Shown: piece by piece, positions 1-5,885 of the stretch
Numbering within the stretch: position 1 is the first letter of the stretch
How the letters are laid out: every line of letters starts with the position of its first letter
NCBI GenBank assembly: GCA_013152075.1
Contig: JAADHD010000155.1
Location: 1-8,317 of the forward strand
Reading direction: 5' to 3'
Origin: Verrucomicrobiota bacterium
GTDB lineage: Bacteria; Verrucomicrobiota; Verrucomicrobiia; Verrucomicrobiales; DEV007
Length of the DNA stretch: 8,317 nucleotides
Program-made: the position numbers and the translations under genes
The notes under the pieces: generated by a model
Databases searched by the model: none
What the model saw: only the letters and a program-made list of their open reading frames with translations
What the model was told of the DNA's origin: nothing

Positions 1-193
1 TCTGAAGCCAATAGGGATCGCTATCTTCTTTTATGGCCAAAAATATGAGCCCCACTATTTCCCCATCCAGTTTCATTTCCCGAAGCTGATTAAAAACCTC
101 CCCCGTCTTTTCCCACTCAGCTTCAGACTGATTCCCACTGAGAAATCCACCCTGATTACTTTCCAAAAAACCAACTACCTCTCCTCTCTTCAT
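1..193 (-). CDS. Unrecognised protein, N-terminal part, cut by the left edge
   Basis: An open frame enters from the left edge on the minus strand with 64 visible codons and no stop. It reads MKRGEVVGFLESNQ at the start and LDGEIVGLIFLAIKED near the edge, an acidic, well-mixed composition typical of a real soluble protein. No signal peptide or transmembrane segment is visible and I do not recognise a family. The start is uncertain. The ATG at 193 has GGAGG only one base upstream, which is too close to serve as a ribosome site. An in-frame TTG at 211 has GGGGAG about eight bases upstream and would add MNSDGG; an in-frame TAA lies further upstream. The gene is downstream of the helicase gene on the same strand, separated by a repeat-bearing spacer. 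Confidence 0.6.
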   Translation of the reverse strand, partial: MKRGEVVGFLESNQGGFLSGNQSEAEWEKTGEVFNQLREMKLDGEIVGLIFLAIKEDSDPYWLQ

Positions 194-241
194 ACCTCCA
201 TCACTGTTCAACTTCTTATCTCCCCTCTTATTTTATTTCTT

Positions 242-269
242 ATCCGCGCTAATCCGCGCCATCCGCGGT
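242..269 (+). repeat. Tripartite ATCCGCG repeat, copy 1
   Basis: Three near-identical heptamers ATCCGCG start at 242, 252 and 261, so successive spacings are 10 and 9 bp. The third unit is followed by GG/GT, as in the other copies. Copies 2 and 3 have the same architecture with CGTG in place of CGCG. The orientation is the same in all three. I recall similar degenerate dispersed repeats in Verrucomicrobiota and other environmental bacteria, but their function is not known to me. Confidence 0.7.
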
Positions 270-361
270 ACAACTCTTACCTTATTTATTGCATGCGCGC
301 ATCTACGGCTCAACGCTTTCTTAATACAACTCCATTCTCAAACCGAAACCCCTCTTCTCTT

Positions 362-389
362 ATCCGTGCATTTCCGTGAAATCCGTGGT
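362..389 (+). repeat. Tripartite ATCCGTG repeat, copy 2
   Basis: Units ATCCGTG, TTCCGTG and ATCCGTG start at 362, 372 and 381, exactly the 10/9 spacing of copy 1. The unit block is preceded by a pyrimidine tract (CCCTCTTCTCTT) that resembles the one before copy 1. The close match of spacing and flanks with different unit sequences indicates a diverged repeat family, not one recent duplication. Confidence 0.7.
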
Positions 390-425
390 CCATCCCTCTG
401 TATTCCTTCTTATTCCTCTCCTCCT

Positions 426-490
426 ATTCGTGTTTATTCGTGTCCATCTTGACCGCCGAAGCCTTGGCGAAGGAGGGTTCGTGGTTCCTC
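426..490 (+). repeat. Tripartite ATTCGTG repeat, copy 3, interrupted by an insert
   Basis: Units ATTCGTG start at 426 and 436. The third unit begins with AT at 446-447 and continues as TCGTGG only at 479-484, so the copy appears split by the 31 bases 448-478. Rejoining the flanks restores ATTCGTGG followed by TTCCTC, matching the family pattern. The copy overlaps the 3' end of the helicase gene and supplies its present stop codon (TAA, complement of 434-436). Confidence 0.65.
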
Positions 491-1957
491 TTTTCCCCCC
501 AGCATCTCCTGCGCCAGACTCAAGAAGCGCCCTGCACCCGCCAACAAATCATTCGCCAGATCGCCCTTCTTCGCCTGCATCTTCTGGATCCGTTCCTCCA
601 CCGTATCCTTACAAATCAACTTGTGCACAAAAACCGGCTTATCCTGCCCAATCCGATACGCCCGATCCGTCGCCTGGTTCTCAACCGCCGGGTTCCACCA
701 CGGATCGTAATGGATCACATTATCAGCCCCGGTAAGCGTCAGCCCCGTGCCGCCCGCCTTTAGCGAGATCAAAAACACTTCACCCTCCCCTCCCTGAAAT
801 CGCTCAACCAAGTCCTGCCGCCTCTTCGTCTCCCCAGTCAGCTTCAAATACTCCACTCCCTCTGCCACCAAATGCGCTTCGATCAAAGCCAACATCGAAG
901 TGAACTGTGAAAAAATCAGCACGCGATGTTTCTCCTGCCGTAGCGTATCCAACAGCTCAACCAGGTAATTAAACTTAGCCGACTGCGCCTGATGATCCGC
1001 GTTCTTCAGCAAACTCGGATGACAACAAATCTGCCGCAACTTCAACAGCGCATCCAAAAATACGATCTGCGTTTCGTTACCCTGTAAAGCCATCGCCTGC
1101 CGCACCTGTTTGTCCATCAATGAGCGAACCGTCTCATAAAGGTCTTTCTGTTCTTCGGCCAATTCAATCGTATGCAGAATCTCCGTCTTCGGCGGCAACT
1201 CCTTCGCCACCTCCTGTTTGGTGCGACGCAAAATCAGTGGCATCACCCGTCGCGCCAAAGCCTCGCTTTTGGCCTGACTGCCACTCTTCTCGATCGGTTG
1301 ACGATATTTCTCATTAAAGCCTTCCTGATTCCCCAAAAATCCCGGCATCAAAAAATTCATCAGACTCCACAACTCCCCAAGATTATTCTCAATCGGAGTA
1401 CCAGAAAGACACAGCCGATGATTCGCTGTCAATTCAGTCACCGCCCGTGTCACCTGCGCCGCCGGGTTCTTGATATGCTGAGCCTCATCGAGCACCAGTA
1501 AATGAAAATGCTGTTTTTCGTAAACCTCTAGGTCACGCGAAATCAAAGCAAAGGAAGTCATTACGATATCAGCATCTGGGATCTGATCAAAACGCCGCTT
1601 GCGATCACTACCTTGCAAGACCAGGACTCGTAAACTCGGGGCAAACTTCGCCGCCTCACGCTGCCAGTTTTCCACCACACTAGTCGGCGCAATCACCAGA
1701 CAGGGCAGCCCCTCATTCCTGCCCGAAACTTTCTCCTCCAGAATATGCGTCAAGGTTTGCAGCGTTTTTCCCAAGCCCATGTCATCCGCCAAAATACCGT
1801 TCAAACCGAAACGACACAAAAACTGCATCCAGTAAAAGCCTTGCAACTGGTAATCGCGCAAGTCCGCCAACATGCCATCGGGAACCTCCACCGCTTCGAT
1901 TTTTTCAAAATCCCCCAGGCGCAAAGACAGTTCTTCGAGCTCCTCCGGCGCTTCCAC
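434..1957 (-). CDS. SNF2-family helicase, C-terminal ATPase part (frameshifted gene)
   Basis: This frame holds the complete two-lobed SNF2 motor, expected to be a DNA-dependent ATPase that remodels or translocates on DNA in the cytoplasm. Counting from the GTG at 1957, the Walker A motif GLGKT is at residues 61-65, DEAQ (motif II) at 157-160, SGTPIENN (motif III) from 185, LIFSQFTSM (motif IV) near 347-355, GGTGLTLTGAD (motif V) near 402-412 and QATDRAYRIGQ (motif VI) at 428-438. It is the continuation of the frame 1801-3162: adding one G to the G4 run of the coding strand (1964-1967) joins them as SRG-LEVEAPEE into a protein of about 909 residues. The GTG at 1957 could also be an internal start, because AGGGG lies six bases upstream. 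The last residues after EEPR are encoded by repeat DNA and are not part of the helicase fold. Confidence 0.9.
   Translation of the reverse strand: MEAPEELEELSLRLGDFEKIEAVEVPDGMLADLRDYQLQGFYWMQFLCRFGLNGILADDMGLGKTLQTLTHILEEKVSGRNEGLPCLVIAPTSVVENWQREAAKFAPSLRVLVLQGSDRKRRFDQIPDADIVMTSFALISRDLEVYEKQHFHLLVLDEAQHIKNPAAQVTRAVTELTANHRLCLSGTPIENNLGELWSLMNFLMPGFLGNQEGFNEKYRQPIEKSGSQAKSEALARRVMPLILRRTKQEVAKELPPKTEILHTIELAEEQKDLYETVRSLMDKQVRQAMALQGNETQIVFLDALLKLRQICCHPSLLKNADHQAQSAKFNYLVELLDTLRQEKHRVLIFSQFTSMLALIEAHLVAEGVEYLKLTGETKRRQDLVERFQGGEGEVFLISLKAGGTGLTLTGADNVIHYDPWWNPAVENQATDRAYRIGQDKPVFVHKLICKDTVEERIQKMQAKKGDLANDLLAGAGRFLSLAQEMLGGKEEPRTLLRQGFGGQDGHE
448..478. repeat. 31-bp palindromic insert inside repeat copy 3
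   Basis: The insert contains the interlocking inverted repeats CGCC-GAAGCCTT-GGCG and CCTT-GGCG-AAGG, and its ends are loosely complementary (ACCGCC near the left, GGAGGGT at the right). On the minus strand it is read in frame by the helicase gene as part of the tail TLLRQGFGGQ. From memory, short elements of the CCGAAG...CGAAGG type are dispersed in some Verrucomicrobiota genomes and produce LRQGFGGQ-like tails on predicted proteins; a genome search is needed to confirm that here. No clear target-site duplication is visible. Confidence 0.5.
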
Positions 1958-3162
1958 TTCAAGCCCCTGCTCTCTTCCGCCAACAGAGCAGCGTCCACCT
2001 TACCCAACTTGATCGGCCCTCCGGTGAAATTGAATTCCGTGAGCTGCTTCAGCATGATCAATATCTTGCGAAACCTCCCCACCGGCAGCGCCAGACCCCG
2101 GCCATCGGGCAGAAAAATCATGAACTCCTGATCCTCCGCCATGCCCTCGGTTACTTCGAGAAAGCGGTTTTCCACCAAGGCTGCCAGAATCGGTTGCAGC
2201 TCGAACTTCTCTCCATCGATTTCAAAGCCCGCCGACAGATGAAACCACCCGCGCCCCTCATCAACAATTTCCGCTCGCCAGGTTTCCGTTCGGAAAACCA
2301 GCGGCTTGACCACACTCTGCTGCGCAAACTCTACCTGCCATCCACGTCGCTGCAGTGACGGCGCCGCTTCGTGATGAAATCGTTGCCAGTAAAAATTCGC
2401 ATGCGGCCACTTCTTTCGATCCGGAGCCCACAGGGTTCCTTCTTGGGTCGGTGAATCCAATTTTCTCAACGATTGTGGAGCCTGTTCCGCACCCGGCACC
2501 AGGTCGATCGCATACAGAATTTTTAAAGCCTCCATCTCCGAGATTCGATTTCGGTGAATCTTCCCACTCGGCGTAACAATCGGCGGCGCATTACCAGCAG
2601 GCACCAGGTCCACTTCGTGATCTCCATACAGAACTCGGACACTGGCATACACTTCGGGTAACCACGCCAAACGCTCCCCTTCCGGCCGCGATTGAATGCG
2701 AATCACAAACTGAACTCCCGACTCATCTGGCACAGATTTTTCACCATCAATTTGATCGTCCTCCAAACGCAAGTTCTGCCCCTGAGTCATTTTCTCCGCA
2801 TGGGGGGTCTCCCCAAACGCTACTTCCAAACGTGCTTCATTTTTTCCAGCGAGATATTCAAGTGCCGCCGCTGCATGCTCACAATTCACCCCGACCGAAC
2901 AGGAGCAACCGGCATCACACAAAATCGTTTTACCTTCTCTCCATATCGCAACAATCGCTTCATGATTCACCCCTGCCTTGTCCGCCACCAAAGCCACGAT
3001 CTCGGCATCACCCGTCTCCAAAATTTCCGCTCGAACCTGACTCACCTGCTTCCCCCGCGCCGCCTTCGCCCCACGCGCCAGAACTCCACCATCAAACAAG
3101 CGCCGCCATTCCCCCTGCCGCAAGAATTCACCGATCTCTTCTTTTCTAATGCGACTTTCCAC
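1801..3162 (-). CDS. SWIM-domain N-terminal part of the frameshifted SNF2 helicase
   Basis: This frame encodes the N-terminal regulatory half of a bacterial SWIM/SNF2 protein. A SWIM zinc-finger signature (C86-x-C88-x5-C94-x-H96) sits in CSCSVGVNCEH, as expected for a zinc-binding DNA or protein interaction module. It is followed by about 300 residues with no recognised motif, in the position of the SNF2-associated bacterial domain. The true coding part runs to about codon 399 (AGG at 1968-1966). The last roughly 54 residues before the stop at 1801 (e.g. KWKRRRSSKNCLCAW) are out-of-frame translation of the start of the helicase lobe, so this product as read would have no ATPase. The start is a GTG at 3162 with GGGA five bases upstream and an in-frame TGA just before. 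It lies 136 bp downstream of the DUF2237 gene on the same strand. Confidence 0.85.
   Translation of the reverse strand: MESRIRKEEIGEFLRQGEWRRLFDGGVLARGAKAARGKQVSQVRAEILETGDAEIVALVADKAGVNHEAIVAIWREGKTILCDAGCSCSVGVNCEHAAAALEYLAGKNEARLEVAFGETPHAEKMTQGQNLRLEDDQIDGEKSVPDESGVQFVIRIQSRPEGERLAWLPEVYASVRVLYGDHEVDLVPAGNAPPIVTPSGKIHRNRISEMEALKILYAIDLVPGAEQAPQSLRKLDSPTQEGTLWAPDRKKWPHANFYWQRFHHEAAPSLQRRGWQVEFAQQSVVKPLVFRTETWRAEIVDEGRGWFHLSAGFEIDGEKFELQPILAALVENRFLEVTEGMAEDQEFMIFLPDGRGLALPVGRFRKILIMLKQLTEFNFTGGPIKLGKVDAALLAEESRGLKWKRRRSSKNCLCAWGILKKSKRWRFPMACWRTCAITSCKAFTGCSFCVVSV
1964..1967 (-). other. Apparent one-base deletion (frameshift) in the SNF2 gene
   Basis: The plus strand has CCCC here (GGGG in the coding strand). 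The upstream frame reads GAG AGC AGG GGC TTG; with one extra G it reads AGC AGG GGG CTT GAA GTG and enters the helicase frame without loss of residues. Both frames are strongly protein-like up to this point on their own side and degrade beyond it. A sequencing or assembly error in a homopolymer, or a recent mutation, explains it most simply. Confidence 0.75.
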
Positions 3163-3298
3163 TAATTCCCAATGTCAATTGTCAATTACCTCCGTGTAAT
3201 ATGCTTTGGACGCTTCGCTTGCCCCCTTCGGGTCACCTATCTCTTTCCGCGGCCACGGGACTCGACTTCTAATTCCTAATTCGTAATTCCTAATTAAT
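3163..3298. repeat. Composite repeat spacer: AATT-rich arrays around a GC-rich core
   Basis: The 136-bp gap between the DUF2237 stop and the helicase start is built from three parts. At 3164-3189 there are degenerate TCAATTG/CTAATTC units, including GTCAATT twice in tandem at 3174-3187. At about 3203-3265 there is a GC-rich core with CCCTTCGGG and CCGCGG. At 3269-3300 four tandem units of the type CTAATTC/GTAATTC run up to the DUF2237 stop codon. The short minus-strand frames across it read as low-complexity peptide and are not credible genes. No U-tract terminator is visible. Confidence 0.5.
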
Positions 3299-3688
3299 TC
3301 AATCCACCGACACATCCTCGACCGCATATTCCTCAAGCACACCGCGCGACACATGTTCCAAAGCCGCCATACTAGTGGATTCGAGCACCACCATTGGCGC
3401 GGCTCCGGCATCCAACGCTTCTTTCCATCGCGATGCACAAAGACACCAGCGATCACCCGCCTTCAATCCAGGAAATCCGAAGTCGAGCATTGGCGTGGAC
3501 AAATCATTGCCACTTTCCCGTGAAAACTTAAGAAACTCATCCGTCGCCATAATGCACACCGCATGGCAACCCACATCCTCCGGCCCGACTTGGCAAGCCC
3601 CCGTACGATAAAAGCCGGTAACGGGATCCAAGCTACATGGTTGCAGTTCTTCACCGAGCACATTAAGTTTCATTCCAGAATCAGACAT
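3299..3688 (-). CDS. DUF2237 family protein
   Basis: The 129-residue product matches the small conserved DUF2237 family in length and in its landmarks: NVLGEELQPCS near the N-terminus, DPVTGFYRTGAC, GPEDVGCHAVC, TDEFLKFS, GNDLSTP and FGFPGLKAGDRWCLCASRW at residues 70-88. Six cysteines (18, 32, 41, 45, 82, 84) suggest a metal site or redox centre, but no activity is established that I know of. No signal peptide is visible, so it is presumably cytoplasmic. The ATG at 3688 was chosen because the family homology begins a few residues later; the ATG at 3673 (MKLNVLGEE) is an alternative. The frame stays open upstream to 3793 but that part is cysteine/phenylalanine-rich and unlike the family. It lies upstream of, and on the same strand as, the helicase gene. 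Confidence 0.88.
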   Translation of the reverse strand: MSDSGMKLNVLGEELQPCSLDPVTGFYRTGACQVGPEDVGCHAVCIMATDEFLKFSRESGNDLSTPMLDFGFPGLKAGDRWCLCASRWKEALDAGAAPMVVLESTSMAALEHVSRGVLEEYAVEDVSVD

Positions 3689-3850
3689 ATAGGGCGATGG
3701 GTAGACTTTAAAAAAACAGACGCGATTTAAAGTAAACACAAATATTACCCTGTCCAGTGACTCCTCCAATGTGTCACCGCCCTGTAAGCACATCTTCCAG
3801 ACCTCTCGACGAAACTTGATAAATCCCCCAATCCCCCCTTATCTTCCACT
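3689..3850. promoter_or_regulatory. Divergent intergenic region, likely promoters for both sides
   Basis: This 162-bp region separates the minus-strand DUF2237 gene from the plus-strand secreted-enzyme operon, so it should contain both promoters. It has an AT-rich island at about 3706-3747 next to the DUF2237 start and a C-rich tract (3825-3838) just before the plus-strand ATG. No promoter hexamers are convincing by eye. Confidence 0.45.
3705..3733. promoter_or_regulatory. Perfect 8-bp inverted repeat, candidate operator
   Basis: ACTTTAAA (3705-3712) and its exact reverse complement TTTAAAGT (3726-3733) are separated by 13 bp. Corresponding positions are 21 bp apart, about two DNA turns, as in a site bound by a dimeric regulator. 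It lies 17-45 bp upstream of the DUF2237 start and about 120-145 bp upstream of the operon start. A chance match in AT-rich DNA is possible. Confidence 0.35.
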
Positions 3851-5062
3851 ATGAACCTCCTCCACAAGCAGCTCTCCGCCCTAACTCTAGTCGTCCTAGC
3901 CTACGCCATTCCCGCCTTTGCTGCCGACGAAAAGATCCCCAATCCGTTCTCAAAAATCGTCACCGTGGAACCCGTGGTTCCAGGGCAACACAATGCTTTT
4001 GTCGGCATGACTATGATAGGCGAAAGCATCTATCTCTTTTATCGTCACGATAAAACTCACGTCAGCGTGACTGGCGAACTTTGGGAAAGACATTCCTCCG
4101 ACTACGGTTTGACCTGGAGCAATCCAATCAGCGTTTACACCGGAAACCACATTTTGACGGATTACCCGGAAGTTTTGAAAAAAGATCCCCTCTCCACTGC
4201 CGACGCACGAGACCCAAGAGCTGTGACCAGTCCTGACGGAAAATTCTTGATCCTCGCCTGCTTTGTCACGCTGGCACATCAAAAAAGTGACGAACCCGGC
4301 AGCACCGATCCGAATGATCACAACCGGCGCCACACCAATAAAATTCTAACTGTGTCCATCCGAATTCCAATCATCAAAGGGACTCCCGATTACAAAAATA
4401 AAAAAATCGTGATCGTTGATGAAAAAAGCCCCCTAACTGGAACCCTGTTTTACCACAGAGATAAATTATATATCTCCACCTACGGCAACAAGACCTCTTT
4501 CTACGAGTCCGCTGACAACGGCGACAGCTGGGAACGTGTAGGCACTTGTTACCAAACCTCGTCACAGGGAGGTTCCGACAAAATCATGGCCAACGAATCC
4601 ACCACCACCATGGTAGGGGAAACCATGGTCTCCATCGCCAGACCGATAAAAAACAAATACGGTATCTACGCCAAAAGCACTGATTATGGCCGGACTTGGA
4701 ATGACTACGCAGATTCTCCCGAACGATTAGATGGCTTGCAGGCCATCACCCTGAACAATGGCAGAATCGCCGTAGTGGGAAGAAAAAACTCACTGCCGAG
4801 GGGCACCTTTTTGTATGTCTTTAATTCCGCCGATTACTCACAAGAGGGAGAGTTATTCAAAGTCGCTGCCAATGGCTACAAAAACGGCATGGATAGAGGC
4901 TACCCTTCTATCATCAGACATCGGGATAAATTTTTTGCCGCTTGGTACGACGGAAAGCTCAATCCAGAACCCAATCGCAACAAACACAACAGCACCGGCG
5001 TCTATTTCAGACAGTTGGACTACGACCCCAAAACCTACACCTTCAGTTACGGAGGTGAATAG
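3851..5062 (+). CDS. Secreted Asp-box (BNR) beta-propeller protein, sialidase-like
   Basis: The 403-residue product begins with a signal peptide (hydrophobic LTLVVLAYAI, cleavage after AFA near residue 24), so it is exported. Three Asp boxes of the S-x-D-x-G-x-[TS]-W type are clear: SSDYGLTW at 82-89, SADNGDSW at 220-227 and STDYGRTW at 276-283. The late YPSIIRHRDKFFAAWYDGK (351-369) is typical of BNR propellers. This fold is shared by sialidases and several other glycan-active or glycan-binding proteins. The N-terminal RIP-type arginine motif of GH33 sialidases is not where it should be, so true sialidase activity is doubtful. The leader before the ATG is C/T-rich with no Shine-Dalgarno match. 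The middle of the gene is AT-rich (23 G/C of 60 bases at 4381-4440), unlike the next genes. It is the first gene of a likely three-gene operon. Confidence 0.85.
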   Translation: MNLLHKQLSALTLVVLAYAIPAFAADEKIPNPFSKIVTVEPVVPGQHNAFVGMTMIGESIYLFYRHDKTHVSVTGELWERHSSDYGLTWSNPISVYTGNHILTDYPEVLKKDPLSTADARDPRAVTSPDGKFLILACFVTLAHQKSDEPGSTDPNDHNRRHTNKILTVSIRIPIIKGTPDYKNKKIVIVDEKSPLTGTLFYHRDKLYISTYGNKTSFYESADNGDSWERVGTCYQTSSQGGSDKIMANESTTTMVGETMVSIARPIKNKYGIYAKSTDYGRTWNDYADSPERLDGLQAITLNNGRIAVVGRKNSLPRGTFLYVFNSADYSQEGELFKVAANGYKNGMDRGYPSIIRHRDKFFAAWYDGKLNPEPNRNKHNSTGVYFRQLDYDPKTYTFSYGGE

Positions 5063-5102
5063 CTGCCTTGATAAATTCCCCAAGTCACCCTTTATTCCCC
5101 GG

Positions 5103-5855
5103 ATGACAATCCCTCTTACCCGCCTCACTCCACTGATCCTGTTTGCCATCAGCTTCGCTTCACCCGCTTTTGCCGCCGACGATGCTGCTCTGATCAAAAA
5201 ATCCGGCACCCTCTTGTTCGAAGACGCCTTCGAGCGTGACGAGGCCACCCCCGGCAAAGAAGATATCGGTGGCGGCTGGACCAGCAACAGCGCCTGGCGC
5301 GCCAAGGGCTCACAACAAGTCGACCTAGTCGACGGCACGATGCAGATCACCCTCGCACCCGGAGCCGATCACGCCGCCGTTGTCTTCCACGACGCAGCCT
5401 TCCGCGACGGCGCGGTGCAAATGAAATTCAAACTCAAAGCCGGTGACTCTCTCGGACTCGACTTTGTTGACCGCGAACTAAAAAGTGTTCACGCCGGCCA
5501 CCTCGCTTATGCCCGGATCACGTTGAGAAACATCCGCCTTCAGGATTCCAAAACCGGCGCAATGGACAACAAGATCCGCGACCGCCGCAAAGCTGGTGAT
5601 AAAAGCCCTGAAATGACCAAGCTGCTTAAGAGCAAACAAAACACCTTCCCTCTCAAACTTGCCCCCGAAGAATGGCATACTGTACTCATTGTCGTGCAAG
5701 GCGATGCCATGCGAGCCACCATCGATGGCAAATTCATCGGTGAATTCAAATCCCCAGGCATCGCCCACCCCACCAAACGCATGATCACCCTCGTGGTGAG
5801 CAAGGTCGCCACCATCGACGACATCAAAGTATGGAAATTGACGCCTGTAAAATAA
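5103..5855 (+). CDS. Secreted DUF1080-like jelly-roll protein
   Basis: The 250-residue product has a signal peptide (LTPLILFAISFASPAFA, cleavage near residue 24) and then a single beta-rich domain starting GTLLFEDAFERDEATPGK. The pattern LFEDxFxRDE, a GGGW at 56-59, paired strands such as AAVVFHDAAFRDGAVQMKF, WHTVLIVVQGDAMRATIDGK (191-210) and a final DDIKVWKL strand is that of the DUF1080/GH16-like concanavalin fold, often annotated as 3-keto-disaccharide hydrolase or family 16 glycoside hydrolase. No GH16 ExDxxE catalytic motif is visible, so it may bind or trim glycans in the periplasm or outside. The ATG at 5103 was chosen because it begins the signal peptide; the frame is open back to 4815 but that overlaps the upstream gene out of frame. 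It starts 40 bp after the upstream stop, and GC content rises (39 of 60 bases at 5281-5340). Confidence 0.85.
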   Translation: MTIPLTRLTPLILFAISFASPAFAADDAALIKKSGTLLFEDAFERDEATPGKEDIGGGWTSNSAWRAKGSQQVDLVDGTMQITLAPGADHAAVVFHDAAFRDGAVQMKFKLKAGDSLGLDFVDRELKSVHAGHLAYARITLRNIRLQDSKTGAMDNKIRDRRKAGDKSPEMTKLLKSKQNTFPLKLAPEEWHTVLIVVQGDAMRATIDGKFIGEFKSPGIAHPTKRMITLVVSKVATIDDIKVWKLTPVK

Positions 5856-5885
5856 ACCGGCTATTCTCTTTCCCCTAACATCCCT

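Larger units (their letters stand above)
194..433. other. Repeat-bearing intergenic spacer
   Basis: This 240-bp spacer between the helicase 3' end and the next minus-strand gene has no convincing coding frame. On the plus strand it is pyrimidine-rich, with many CCTCTT-like runs. It contains two full copies and the start of a third copy of a tripartite ATCCGTG-type repeat, described separately, and a 10-bp perfect palindrome ATGCGCGCAT at 293-302. No clear rho-independent terminator is visible. Confidence 0.6.

Noticed and set aside
293..302. Perfect 10-bp palindrome ATGCGCGCAT
   Set aside because: It is isolated, alternating purine-pyrimidine sequence with no partner site and no terminator tract; not enough to call a site.
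242..490. CRISPR array
   Set aside because: The copies are unevenly spaced, diverged, and internally tripartite; no constant direct repeat with unique spacers.
1961..1971. Programmed -1 frameshifting in the SNF2 gene
   Set aside because: The site AGC AGG GGC TTG is not a canonical X XXY YYZ heptamer, and the arginine tRNA would re-pair poorly; a base loss is simpler.
3175..3456. Minus-strand frame of 93 codons
   Set aside because: It overlaps the DUF2237 gene and then reads the repeat spacer; the peptide (RNYELGIRSR, YYTEVIDN) is translated repeat DNA.
3689..3793. N-terminal extension of the DUF2237 protein up to an ATG at 3793
   Set aside because: The extra residues do not fit the family, which starts close to NVLGE, and the DNA looks like a promoter region.
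3816..3844. Promoter TTGATA-17 bp-TTATCT before the BNR gene
   Set aside because: The -35 and spacing look good, but the -10 matches TATAAT poorly and transcription would start at the ATG itself.
4815..5102. In-frame N-terminal extension of the DUF1080-like protein
   Set aside because: It overlaps the BNR gene out of frame and has no family similarity; the ATG at 5103 opens directly into a signal peptide.
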